DNA of 64,000 nucleotides from CAZYMI01 sp964648505 (GTDB lineage Bacteria > Pseudomonadota > Alphaproteobacteria > Micavibrionales > Micavibrionaceae): the NCBI GenBank assembly GCA_964648505.1, contig CAZYMI010000004.1, forward strand, positions 77,437 through 141,436. Direction: 5' to 3'. Below, in pieces: positions 7,698 to 16,425 of this stretch. The position numbers and the translations under genes were made by a program. Below the pieces are notes generated by a model. That model was not told the DNA's origin. It made no database searches and saw nothing but the letters and a program-made list of their open reading frames with translations. Numbering within the stretch: position 1 is the first letter of the stretch; every line of letters begins with the position of its first letter.

Positions 7698-8513
7698 ATG
7701 AATAGCTTACCCCAAGACCCTAACAGCACAGAGCTTCAAAAAGACCTGCAAAACGCCTTGCAGAATCGTGAATTGTTCTTGAATTATCAGCCGATTGTAG
7801 ACCTGACCACAGGTTTTGTGGCTGGCTTTGAAGCCCTGATGCGCTGGCGACACCCGACAAAAGGGGTTATTTCCCCAGGCGTCTTTATTCCTATGCTTGA
7901 AGATACAGGGCTGATTGTAACAGCATCACACTGGGCCTTAAAGGAATCCTGCCACGCTTTAAAGCGTATTGAAGGAAAAGTGGGGCGCAACAAAGCACTT
8001 TATATGAGTGTCAACTTCACAACGCGTGACTTTTCCGCTGACCGGTTTATGGAGTCGCTTTATGATGTGATCTCTATCTCCGATGTTTTGCCCGGGCAAA
8101 TTCAGCTTGAAATTTCAGAACAGCTTTTTGTTCAAACGCCTGAAACAGCTTTTAAAACACTCGATCTTTGTCGACAAACCGGAATTAAAATTGCCCTTGA
8201 TGATTTTGAAGGTTCACCAGAGTCATTGGCCCGAATGGAACATTTTCCAATCACATCTTTGAAAATTGACCGCGACCACATTCGCGCCATGGGTCAGAAA
8301 AATGACTCAACCCCCATCATCAAAACAATCATCGCTTCAGGTAAAGCCCTGAATATGGCGTTGATTGCTGAAGGGGTGGAAAGCGAAACAGAAGTTTTTG
8401 CCCTTCGCGATATGGGGTGCGAAACTGCGCAAGGTTACTTTTTTTCAAAGCCAGTATCAGAGCGCGAAGTCTCCGATCTGATCTTATCCTGGCAGCTTCG
8501 CAAGCCTATTTAA
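7698..8513 (+). CDS. Stand-alone EAL-domain cyclic di-GMP phosphodiesterase
   Basis: The 271-residue cytosolic protein is almost entirely one EAL domain, which hydrolyses cyclic di-GMP to pGpG. The residues known to bind metal and substrate are all present: EAL at 45-47, Asn106, Glu138 (LEISE), Asp168-Asp169, Lys189 and Glu225 (AEGVE), with Gln245. The flexible loop 6, usually DDFGTGYSSL, reads DDFEGSPESL, so loop-dependent control or dimerisation may differ. There is no sensor, GGDEF or membrane segment. Its stop codon overlaps that of the convergent acyl-CoA dehydrogenase gene. Given two pilus systems nearby, a link to surface-attachment control is plausible but unproven. Confidence 0.93.
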   Translation: MNSLPQDPNSTELQKDLQNALQNRELFLNYQPIVDLTTGFVAGFEALMRWRHPTKGVISPGVFIPMLEDTGLIVTASHWALKESCHALKRIEGKVGRNKALYMSVNFTTRDFSADRFMESLYDVISISDVLPGQIQLEISEQLFVQTPETAFKTLDLCRQTGIKIALDDFEGSPESLARMEHFPITSLKIDRDHIRAMGQKNDSTPIIKTIIASGKALNMALIAEGVESETEVFALRDMGCETAQGYFFSKPVSEREVSDLILSWQLRKPI

Positions 8514-10249
8514 AATTGCGCCGATAAAACAGATTTTTCGTTTTGAACGCTGATCAGAAGAGGTCCCGTGCGGGTCAAAACATGATCGGCAAAATAGCGA
8601 ATAACAGCCTGTTTATTTTGGGCAACAACGACTTTTAATCCTGATTTAAGAAGACGATCCGTTACCACAAAACTTCGTGTCATCATAACACCTGCAGCTG
8701 CGATACCAAACAATTCAAGATAAAAAGAAGACACCGCCGCAATATCATCGAGCGCCTTTACTTTTCCTTTATCCAGAATAAAGTGCGTAGCCACTTCAAG
8801 ATGATCGAGGGCAACAATCATATTTTCTTTTAAAGTTTCCGCATCATCCCCATTAAGGCTGGACAGATCCAAAACATATTTTTTTGCATCTAAAATATAA
8901 TCCTGAACAGCTGCGCCCCCATCGCGCAAAACTTTTCGAAAAACCAAATCAGCCGCTTGAATACCATTGGTGCCTTCATAAATAGTCAAAATACGCGCAT
9001 CACGAATATATTGCGCAGCGCCTGTTTCTTCAACAAAACCCATGCCTCCATGAATCTGTACGCCTAACCCTGCTACAATCTGCGCGTTATCCGTACACCA
9101 ACTTTTAACAACAGGTGTAAGCAGATCCACCCGCGCTTGCGCTTTTTTATGACCGCCGCGCGCCAGATCCAGGTGAAGTGCCGCGTCATAAGCAAGCGCG
9201 CGGCCCGCTTGTGTTAATGCTTGCATATGAAGAAGCATTCGACGCACATCGGGATGTTCAATGATCGCAACACGTTTATCCCCTTGAAGCGATTTTCCCT
9301 GCACACGGTCTTTTGCGTAAGCAAGCGCCGCTTGAAAAGCACGTTCAGAGACAGACACACCTTGCAACCCTACACTCAGCCGCGCATTATTCATCATGGT
9401 GAACATATATTTTAAGCCTTCGTGTTCTGCGCCCACCAAATAACCTATGGCCCCCCCTTTATCCCCAAACTGCATGGTGCAGGTGGGGGAAGCATGTATG
9501 CCCAATTTATGTTCAATTGAAACGCACATCACATCATTGCGTGTTCCATCGCCAAGAAATTTTGGCACAATAAAAAGCGAAATGCCTTTGACGCCTTCAG
9601 GCGCATCAGGAAGCCTTGCTAAGACAAGATGTATAATATTCTCACTCAGATCATGTTCACCGAATGTAATATAAATTTTCTGCCCTTTGATGCGGTAGAC
9701 TCCATCATCCGCACGCTCGGCCTTACTTGCAACGGCTGCCAGATCGGATCCGGCTTGCGGTTCCGTCAAGTTCATGGTGCCGGTCCATATCCCTTCAATC
9801 ATTTTAGGCAGATATGTCTGCTTTAAAGCATCAGAAGCATGGGCATGAATTGCATCAATCGCACCTTGATTAAGCAGCGGGCACAAACCAAATGATAAAT
9901 TTGCGGATTGCCACATTTCTTGTACGGGAAATGCAACGATCCACGGCAAGCCCTGCCCGCCATAAGCGGGATCGAACGGAACAGCATTCCACCCCCCTTC
10001 ACGATAAGCCTTGTATGCCTCTTTAAAGCCAGGCGCCGTTTTCAAAACACCGTCTTTTAAAATATTTCCTGCGCGATCCCCGGACCAGTTTAAAGGTGAC
10101 AAAATATTCGATGCCAGTTTACCCGCTTCCCCTAAAATGGCTTCAAGAATTGGCGCATCTATTTCAGCCCCTATTCCATGGCTGCGAAAATCCAGCACGT
10201 CATCAAGTAAAAAATTCATATCGTCTATAGGGGGGGAATAATCGGGCAT
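8510..10249 (-). CDS. Acyl-CoA dehydrogenase family flavoprotein (DmdC-like size class)
   Basis: The 579-residue product has the acyl-CoA dehydrogenase fold: N-terminal helical domain, FAD-contacting middle domain (LTEPQAGSD near 161-169, YITFGEHD near 193-200) and C-terminal domain with the catalytic-base segment IYEGTNG (Glu425). An extra C-terminal extension of about 140 residues puts it in the group that includes 3-methylmercaptopropionyl-CoA dehydrogenase and other large proteobacterial dehydrogenases. The natural substrate cannot be read from sequence. It is a single gene with a divergent transglycosylase-like gene upstream, and is not next to electron-transfer flavoprotein or thiolase genes. 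Confidence 0.9.
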   Translation of the reverse strand: MPDYSPPIDDMNFLLDDVLDFRSHGIGAEIDAPILEAILGEAGKLASNILSPLNWSGDRAGNILKDGVLKTAPGFKEAYKAYREGGWNAVPFDPAYGGQGLPWIVAFPVQEMWQSANLSFGLCPLLNQGAIDAIHAHASDALKQTYLPKMIEGIWTGTMNLTEPQAGSDLAAVASKAERADDGVYRIKGQKIYITFGEHDLSENIIHLVLARLPDAPEGVKGISLFIVPKFLGDGTRNDVMCVSIEHKLGIHASPTCTMQFGDKGGAIGYLVGAEHEGLKYMFTMMNNARLSVGLQGVSVSERAFQAALAYAKDRVQGKSLQGDKRVAIIEHPDVRRMLLHMQALTQAGRALAYDAALHLDLARGGHKKAQARVDLLTPVVKSWCTDNAQIVAGLGVQIHGGMGFVEETGAAQYIRDARILTIYEGTNGIQAADLVFRKVLRDGGAAVQDYILDAKKYVLDLSSLNGDDAETLKENMIVALDHLEVATHFILDKGKVKALDDIAAVSSFYLELFGIAAAGVMMTRSFVVTDRLLKSGLKVVVAQNKQAVIRYFADHVLTRTGPLLISVQNEKSVLSAQF

Positions 10250-10351
10250 TGGAAAACCTTTTGTTATTTTTAGAATATTACCTGAAATGCCGGCGCTGTT
10301 CTATGGCACGGGACTTGCGAGGCTCATTTCAGAAAGGTTGTGTAACACGAC

Positions 10352-11338
10352 ATGAGCCAGTACCAAATTTACAATCAAAACAACGGCTTAGCTCCCTTGA
10401 CCGAACAGGCTGGCCCGCGTGTTACAAAGGCAATTGAGAACGCAGCGGCCAAAACAGGGGTCGATTTTGCCTATCTGCTTCATCAGGCGAATACGGAAAG
10501 TTCCTTTAACCCAAATGCAAAAGCGCGCTCCAGCTCTGCAAAAGGTCTGTACCAGTTTATTGATAGCACCTGGCTTCAGATGGTGCGCGACCACGGCGAT
10601 AACCACGGTTTGGGCCATTATGCCGATATGATTGATGCTCGCGGGCGCGTTAAAGATCCGCAAATTAAAAAACAAATTTTAGGGTTGCGAACCAATCCTG
10701 AAAAATCTGCCCTGTTTGCTGCCGAATATGCATCTGATAATCAAAAATACCTCAAACGCGTCTTAGGAAAAGAAAAAGACATTGGATCAACAGAACTTTA
10801 CCTGGCCCATTTTATGGGGCCCGGCGGCGCAGCAGGATTCTTAAAAGCCCATGACCGCAGCCCCAATGCTGCCGCGGCTTATATTTTCCCGCGCGAGGCG
10901 CGCGCAAATCCAAATATCTTTTATGAAGGCAATTCAGGTCGCGCCCGTTCGCTTGAAGAAATATATCAAAACTTCAAAAATAAAATCGATACCCAACCAG
11001 AGACCTCAAAAACACCGACGGAAACGCTAGTAGCAAGCGCGCCTATTACCTCTATTGAAAGTGAACCCCTGCCTGCGCTTAACCTTAAACCACAAAAAGA
11101 ATTTCGATTAGAAAAGCAAGATAAAAGCTTTGCCTTGTCAGGCAGTACACATATTGATGCTGAAGATTTTAATAACTATGTCTTTAAAAACATTCTTGCC
11201 GCGCGTGAAGCAAGTGACCTAAAACTTCCAACCTATCGCATTAAAACCGAAGAACGTTTCTCAGAATTAAGTGATAGCGAACGCAAGCTTTCACGAAACG
11301 AAATTCTTCTTTTTGCGCAAAGCCAAAACTACAACTAA
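10352..11338 (+). CDS. Lytic transglycosylase-like (SLT) protein without signal peptide
   Basis: The 328-residue protein has an SLT lysozyme-like domain in its first 200 residues: the catalytic-Glu motif ESSFNP (Glu49) and GLYQFIDSTW, then an AHFMGPGGA segment typical of the family. It would cleave the glycan backbone of peptidoglycan. The C-terminal 120 residues are charged, probably disordered, with short repeats of Glu/Lys/Ser. No signal peptide or membrane anchor is visible, which is odd for a wall enzyme; export by a dedicated secretion system or action in lysis is possible. The ATG at 10352 is supported by the conserved start of the domain. The 3' end overlaps the stop of tsaC. Confidence 0.85.
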   Translation: MSQYQIYNQNNGLAPLTEQAGPRVTKAIENAAAKTGVDFAYLLHQANTESSFNPNAKARSSSAKGLYQFIDSTWLQMVRDHGDNHGLGHYADMIDARGRVKDPQIKKQILGLRTNPEKSALFAAEYASDNQKYLKRVLGKEKDIGSTELYLAHFMGPGGAAGFLKAHDRSPNAAAAYIFPREARANPNIFYEGNSGRARSLEEIYQNFKNKIDTQPETSKTPTETLVASAPITSIESEPLPALNLKPQKEFRLEKQDKSFALSGSTHIDAEDFNNYVFKNILAAREASDLKLPTYRIKTEERFSELSDSERKLSRNEILLFAQSQNYN

Positions 11339-12327
11339 GCCAAACCCGCCGCTTTTTTTAGCCTGTCATTGATTGCAACGCCCAACCCCTGATCCGGAAT
11401 ATTCATCACCGCAATTTTTTTAAAGGCAGGGTTATCTAAATCATTCAAATACGCAAATAAATTGGCTGCGGCCTCAATCAAATCACCAGTTTGCGATAAA
11501 TTGCGAAACTGGTCTGGTGGCAAATCTTGCGCAAAGCCGCCGCCTTTAATACCCATAAACTTCACCGATCCAAAAGCTAAAAGTGCTTCATCTGGCAAAA
11601 CGTCAACTGCCCCCAGCCTGACAGGTATAGACGGCGCATAATGTGCTAAAAGTTGCCCCGGAGATTTGGGAGAATCCGGCTGCGCCATATCATACAGCAC
11701 ATCACATTCTAAAACTGCGCTGAGCTGCTGCGCCGTGATCGCGCCCGGCCTTAAAATAGCCGGGACTGGCCCTGATAAATCAAGAACTGTTGATTCCAAA
11801 CCCACAGCTGATTTACCACCAGCAAGAATAGCAACCACCCCTTCAGACAAAGACGCTGCAACATGATGCGGCGCCGTGGGCGAAAGCCGGCCTGATTTAT
11901 TCGCAGAAGGCGCGGCGATTGGAAGGCCCGTTGCTTTTATTAAATCACGGGCAACAGGATGGGCCGGGCTTCGTAACGCTACCGTTTCAAGTCCTGCTGT
12001 TACAAGCGGATGGATTAAAGAATAAATTGTCTTGGGTAAAACAAGCGTTAAAGGCCCCGGCCAGAACATGTGCGCAACGATTCTGGCGCGGTCATCAAAG
12101 ACAGCATACTGGCACGCTTGTGATACATCCAACACATGCACAATTAAAGGGTTAATGGCAGGGCGACCCTTGGTTGCAAAAATACGCGCAATCGCAGGGC
12201 CTTGCGTAGCATCAGCCCCAAGGCCATAAACAGTTTCAGTCGGAAAAGCAATCAGCCCGCCCGCCTTGATCGCTTGCGCTGCTTGGTTAATTGCTTCATT
12301 CGTAATCGGCCAAATTGGTATTGCCAT
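11335..12327 (-). CDS. tsaC: Threonylcarbamoyl-AMP synthase, Sua5 type
   Basis: This enzyme makes threonylcarbamoyl-AMP from Thr, bicarbonate and ATP, the first step of the t6A37 tRNA modification. The 330-residue product has a YrdC/TsaC domain (residues 1-200; FPTETVYGLGAD near 29-40, KGRPAINPLIVH, SANKSGRLSPT) followed by a Sua5 C-terminal domain containing the family's SPGQLLAHYAP motif. The length fits the two-domain Sua5 type rather than short TsaC. Single gene, convergent with the transglycosylase-like gene. Confidence 0.96.
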   Translation of the reverse strand: MAIPIWPITNEAINQAAQAIKAGGLIAFPTETVYGLGADATQGPAIARIFATKGRPAINPLIVHVLDVSQACQYAVFDDRARIVAHMFWPGPLTLVLPKTIYSLIHPLVTAGLETVALRSPAHPVARDLIKATGLPIAAPSANKSGRLSPTAPHHVAASLSEGVVAILAGGKSAVGLESTVLDLSGPVPAILRPGAITAQQLSAVLECDVLYDMAQPDSPKSPGQLLAHYAPSIPVRLGAVDVLPDEALLAFGSVKFMGIKGGGFAQDLPPDQFRNLSQTGDLIEAAANLFAYLNDLDNPAFKKIAVMNIPDQGLGVAINDRLKKAAGLA

Positions 12328-12409
12328 AGATTGATGGTGCCTGTGCGGATAGGGCCTGACAAGCCCTTCAAGATGTGATTAAAAGACTTTTTAAAGATCT
12401 GGAGTAAAC

Positions 12410-13069
12410 ATGCCCTTAAAAGGTACCGGAAAAATTATAACAATCGCCCAGCAAAAAGGGGGGGCAGGAAAAACTACCCTTGCCTTACAGCTTGCCTGTG
12501 CTTTTTTAAAGCAGGGGCTGAGTGTAGCTACAATCGATATTGACCCCCAAGCTTCCTTAACCTACTGGGTTGCGCTCAGACAAAAAGTGATGGAAGAATC
12601 AAACACCTTGCATCACAGCCAAATTCAGGGCTGGCGCGTAGACCGCGAAGCCAAAGATCTATCCAACCGCTACGATATTGTTATTATTGACAGCCCGCCC
12701 CATACACAATCAGAAGCCACCGCCGCTATTCGTGCCGCCGACCTGACCCTTATACCCATACAGCCATCACCCATGGATTTATGGGCCAGTAGACCCACAC
12801 TGATAACCGCTAAGACAGAAAAAATTGCAACCTTGATTGTTTTAAACCGCCTGAATGCGCGTGCTAAAATTTCAGAATCCATTCAAACTAGCCTTGAAGG
12901 ATTAGACGTGGATATTTCAGTTGCGCGTTCAACATTAGGAAACCGCGTTGCCTTTGCAACATCGATCATGAAAGGAAAGGGAGTGGTTGAAACCGAACCT
13001 TCCTCAGCTGCATCGAACGAAATTGATGCGCTGGCCGATGAAATACGCCGTCATAAGGTCATGAAATAA
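12410..13069 (+). CDS. ParA/MinD-family ATPase, orphan
   Basis: The 219-residue protein is a deviant-Walker-A ATPase: KGGAGKTT at 16-23, a DIDPQAS switch I region and an IDSPPH Walker B/switch II. The family positions plasmids, chromosomes or protein cargos on the nucleoid or membrane. There is no ParB-like partner, centromere-like repeat array or chemotaxis gene beside it, and the size is that of small orphan ParAs of alphaproteobacteria rather than chromosomal ParA (about 260-270). A role in positioning a polar structure such as a pilus is conceivable but only inferred. The ATG has an AGGAGTAAAC-like ribosome-binding region (GGAGTAAAC). Confidence 0.9.
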   Translation: MPLKGTGKIITIAQQKGGAGKTTLALQLACAFLKQGLSVATIDIDPQASLTYWVALRQKVMEESNTLHHSQIQGWRVDREAKDLSNRYDIVIIDSPPHTQSEATAAIRAADLTLIPIQPSPMDLWASRPTLITAKTEKIATLIVLNRLNARAKISESIQTSLEGLDVDISVARSTLGNRVAFATSIMKGKGVVETEPSSAASNEIDALADEIRRHKVMK

Positions 13070-13071
13070 GA

Positions 13072-14817
13072 CTACCAGCCGCCACCACCACCGCCGCCGC
13101 CGCCGCCGCCCGATGACCCGCCGCCGCCAGACCCGCTAGACCCCGATGATGTCGATTGAATAGTCGAATTTATAGCTGCTGAAATATTATGACCGAGCGA
13201 AGATGCTATCGACGACGAAAACTGGCCCTGAGTAGAAAATGATTGATAATAAGACGATTTATAAACAACCATATTTGTAGAAACGAGCGCTGAAAAATAC
13301 TTGCACCATTTTTGTTCAACATCTAAAGCCACCGCATAGGGTAATATTTTTTCAAAAACCTGTGGGGTCATCTCTTTTGTGTATTTTATATTTAATGGAT
13401 TTTTTTCTACCACATTAATAAATTTTTTAAATCCTCGTGCAAAATCTTCGGCCTCTTGGCCCTCCTGCGTATATTTATTAAGAGGGCGCCAAAATGCCGA
13501 CAAAAAGAGGCCGCAAACAGGGATCAGTAAAGAACAAGCTGCTTCGAAATGATTTTTATCAGTTAACACCCCAATAAGGCCAAGGCCAGCACAGGCAATA
13601 AAAATTGCAATCGCCTTAATCCACATATTTTGTGAAAAATAATCTGTGCCAATCGTTCCTAAATATCTTTTATGCTCCGCTTTGAGTTCTAACAAAAATT
13701 TTGCCAGCTCTTCCTTGTAGGTGTTATTGGTTTTGAACAGCCTAAACCGCGTCTTATCAAGCAGAATAACATCTCGATTAAAAGCTCTATATAAAACCTG
13801 ATATGTGCCCGAAATAGGGTTTTTAGGAAAATGAGACGTTTTTTTAATCACAAACTTTTTTCCGTCATCATTGATTTGCAAATATCCATCCGCTGCTGCA
13901 GAAAGTATAAGAGATACAAGCGCTTTATCATCATATCTTTGTTTTACAATATAGCGCAGCATATCAGCGGATAAGTTTTCTGGGGGTTGAAATTGAGCAA
14001 TTATTGTCCCCGGTGTATCGCGCCCATATAAAAGCCAGCTTAAAAAAACAAAAGCAGAAAATAACATTATTGTTAAAGCTGATATAAGGCCTACAAGATT
14101 ATCGAGTATAAAATTATAAATACGCTCATAAAAATTAGGTGGTTGAACAACGCCTTTTTGAAATGACACAGCAACTGTAAACCCTTCGAAATAATCCAAA
14201 GGTCTTAGAGTCTGTAAAATGATGTTTGTTGTTGTTTTTTGCACCTGATATGCTTTATCGCGTGCGCCTGCAACCCCTAAATATCCTTCAACAGCCTGAA
14301 CTGTAGCTTCTTCTGGCAACGATATAACGATGCGCGCATTCTCAATCGGAAATTCCCAGCTATTGCCCGTTACATTCCAGTAAAATTCATCATAAGATTC
14401 AAAAAAACTTACAGCAGGTTTTACGTGATATATTAATTCGTAAGTATAAATTCCGGGTTGGATAATAATATTTGGATTGCCAATATAAACACGCAAAATA
14501 TTGGGTAAGTTTTCTGTATGATATGCCTCATCCAGTCCGTTGCGCCTAACGCCCAGCAATTTCAGATGAACTTTTGTTTGATAACCAAAATTATTTTTGT
14601 AGATCAGGGGAAAGTCACGATAAATTCCGCGATTAATTTTATCATTTTCAGCACGCACGGTAATTTTTTCGATGATTGTTGCCTTCCCATGGACATCAAT
14701 TGATGCAAAAACATCATAGTTTTTAATAACTTCTTTTGCTTCTATCTTGTAAGGAAAAATGACAAAGAAGAAGAGAGAAATAAAAACTAAAATCTTTTTT
14801 AAAGACACTGGTCTCAT
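13072..14817 (-). CDS. DUF2207 membrane protein with poly-glycine C-terminus
   Basis: The 581-residue product has a signal peptide or N-terminal anchor (residues 7-27), a large extracytoplasmic beta-rich domain characteristic of DUF2207 (NRGIYRDFPL-type motif), a membrane segment near 245-268, a cytoplasmic winged region and two more membrane segments near 405-445. It ends in a Gly/Ser-rich tail of about 25 residues capped by Trp, a common DUF2207 feature. Function is unknown; the family regularly neighbours lemA, as here (8 bases apart). Base composition is visibly more AT-rich than the neighbours, suggesting a different history. Confidence 0.88.
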   Translation of the reverse strand: MRPVSLKKILVFISLFFFVIFPYKIEAKEVIKNYDVFASIDVHGKATIIEKITVRAENDKINRGIYRDFPLIYKNNFGYQTKVHLKLLGVRRNGLDEAYHTENLPNILRVYIGNPNIIIQPGIYTYELIYHVKPAVSFFESYDEFYWNVTGNSWEFPIENARIVISLPEEATVQAVEGYLGVAGARDKAYQVQKTTTNIILQTLRPLDYFEGFTVAVSFQKGVVQPPNFYERIYNFILDNLVGLISALTIMLFSAFVFLSWLLYGRDTPGTIIAQFQPPENLSADMLRYIVKQRYDDKALVSLILSAAADGYLQINDDGKKFVIKKTSHFPKNPISGTYQVLYRAFNRDVILLDKTRFRLFKTNNTYKEELAKFLLELKAEHKRYLGTIGTDYFSQNMWIKAIAIFIACAGLGLIGVLTDKNHFEAACSLLIPVCGLFLSAFWRPLNKYTQEGQEAEDFARGFKKFINVVEKNPLNIKYTKEMTPQVFEKILPYAVALDVEQKWCKYFSALVSTNMVVYKSSYYQSFSTQGQFSSSIASSLGHNISAAINSTIQSTSSGSSGSGGGGSSGGGGGGGGGGGW

Positions 14818-14825
14818 AAACCTAA

Positions 14826-15377
14826 TCAGAAGCTGATTTGAACAGGGTGCTTTTCATCTTGGTTTTCCAACTCAAAATAAGGTCTGACTTCAAAACGAAA
14901 TCTTGACGCTATAAGGCTGGAAGGAAACTGTTCAATCATCGTATTAAAATCACGAACTGAACCATTATAATAGCGTCGCGCATTTTGAATTGTGTCTTCA
15001 ACTTCAGCCAGCTGTTTTTGAAGTTCTATGAAATTTATATTTGCCTTCAGATCGGGATAGTTTTCTGAAACAGCAAACACATTTGCAAGCGCCCGGCTTA
15101 AACCAGCTTCAGCCTGAAAACGGTCTTGCGGATCTTGCGCGCCTTGTGCTCTTGAGCGCATCAAAGTGATATCTTCAAAAAGTTTTTGTTCGTGTTTTGC
15201 ATAGCCTTTGACAATTTCCACTAAATTGGGGATAAGATCATAACGACGTTTCATCTGCACATCGATACCACTATAAGATTCATTGACCTGATTTTTATTT
15301 TGGACCAGTTTGTTGTAAATAATAACAGCATAAGCACAAACACACAGCACAACGCTCATAAAAATTAAAAGTCCCAT
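14826..15377 (-). CDS. lemA: LemA family protein
   Basis: The 183-residue product has an N-terminal membrane segment (about residues 2-22) and a helical domain with LemA signatures: VNESYSGIDVQMKRRYDLIPNL and ARRYYNGSVRDFN. LemA proteins expose this coiled-coil domain to one side of the inner membrane; their biochemical role is unresolved. It pairs with the DUF2207 gene just downstream in a two-gene unit, an arrangement found in many bacteria. It lies downstream of tadC by 82 bases on the same strand; no terminator is evident, so read-through from the tad operon is possible. Confidence 0.95.
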   Translation of the reverse strand: MGLLIFMSVVLCVCAYAVIIYNKLVQNKNQVNESYSGIDVQMKRRYDLIPNLVEIVKGYAKHEQKLFEDITLMRSRAQGAQDPQDRFQAEAGLSRALANVFAVSENYPDLKANINFIELQKQLAEVEDTIQNARRYYNGSVRDFNTMIEQFPSSLIASRFRFEVRPYFELENQDEKHPVQISF

Positions 15378-15458
15378 GATCTACCCCTTGATATTGTTCG
15401 TTATAATATTCTTTTAAATTTTACTATAAGTTTTGACCCAATCCAATGTAACAAAACT

Positions 15459-16421
15459 CTAATTCCCAACGCCTGCAGCACTGGCTTGTAAAAAGGCCGG
15501 GCCTAAAATAACAACAAATAAAGCCGGTAGAAAAAATAAAATCATAGGCACCGTAAGCTTAGGCGGAAGGGACGCGGCCTTACGTTCAGCTTCTGCCATC
15601 CGCTGGTCACGCAGATCATCTGAAATAACGCGCATCGCCCCTGTCACAGACGTACCGTATTGCAGCGCTTGAACAATAGCGGTAACAAACGAACGCGCCG
15701 CCCCTGAACCAACCCTGCGCCCAAAATCCTGCAACGCTTGCTTAGGGTCGCTCAGCATTCCCATTTCTGCAGATAAAATGCCCAGCTCTTCGGCTAAAAT
15801 CTCAGAATGGTCTGCTACTTCACCTGCAACACGGTCAATCGTTTGTTCAAGACCAATACCCCCTTGAACGCAAATCAACATCATATCAAGCGCATCGGGA
15901 AAAGTGATTCCGATTTCTTCCTGCCGTTTTATGATATGGTTTTTGATTAAAAGTCGTGGCATAAACACGCCCGCTGCGCCCATGCCCAAAGTGGCCACCA
16001 TAATCATAAGGCCGCTAAATTCTTTTTCACCTTTAATCATGATTAATGATGTAAACCCCATAAGAATTAAGGGCAAAACAACAGCGCCAATAATATAATA
16101 AACTGGCGCTTTAGGATCGCGGATCCCCGCTTGCAGCAACTGATCGCGCGCCATTTCTCCAACGCCACCTAGCATTTGGCGAATTTTAAAAACCAAAGCA
16201 ATTGATTCTGCCGCTGAAACGGTTTTTTCATCCTTCACCGTACGCTTGCCTAAATTATCAATTGTCTGGTCAAATAAAGCTTTACGCTTTTTTTCAATCA
16301 CAGAACGGTAGCGATCTTTTTTTTCAGCCCTGTTCAAAAATGGCAAAGCAAACGCCATGAAAGATAACGCAGCTAAAATAGAGCTGCCATAAATAAGCAA
16401 GCTTTGATTTGAAAAATCCAT
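15459..16421 (-). CDS. tadC: Tad pilus inner-membrane platform protein TadC
   Basis: TadC is one of two GspF-type inner-membrane proteins forming the Tad pilus platform with TadB. The 320-residue product has an N-terminal membrane segment, a pair of central segments (about 112-160) and the T2SSF helical domain (DALDMMLICVQGGIGLEQ... to the end), closing with a C-terminal segment. It starts four bases after tadB. TadD, a TPR lipoprotein that usually follows, is absent; lemA comes next. Confidence 0.95.
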   Translation of the reverse strand: MDFSNQSLLIYGSSILAALSFMAFALPFLNRAEKKDRYRSVIEKKRKALFDQTIDNLGKRTVKDEKTVSAAESIALVFKIRQMLGGVGEMARDQLLQAGIRDPKAPVYYIIGAVVLPLILMGFTSLIMIKGEKEFSGLMIMVATLGMGAAGVFMPRLLIKNHIIKRQEEIGITFPDALDMMLICVQGGIGLEQTIDRVAGEVADHSEILAEELGILSAEMGMLSDPKQALQDFGRRVGSGAARSFVTAIVQALQYGTSVTGAMRVISDDLRDQRMAEAERKAASLPPKLTVPMILFFLPALFVVILGPAFLQASAAGVGN

Positions 16422-16425
16422 TCGC

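Noticed and set aside
10352..11338. Prophage lysis or tail-lysozyme remnant
   Set aside because: No other phage-like gene, integrase or attachment site occurs nearby, and the flanks are housekeeping genes.
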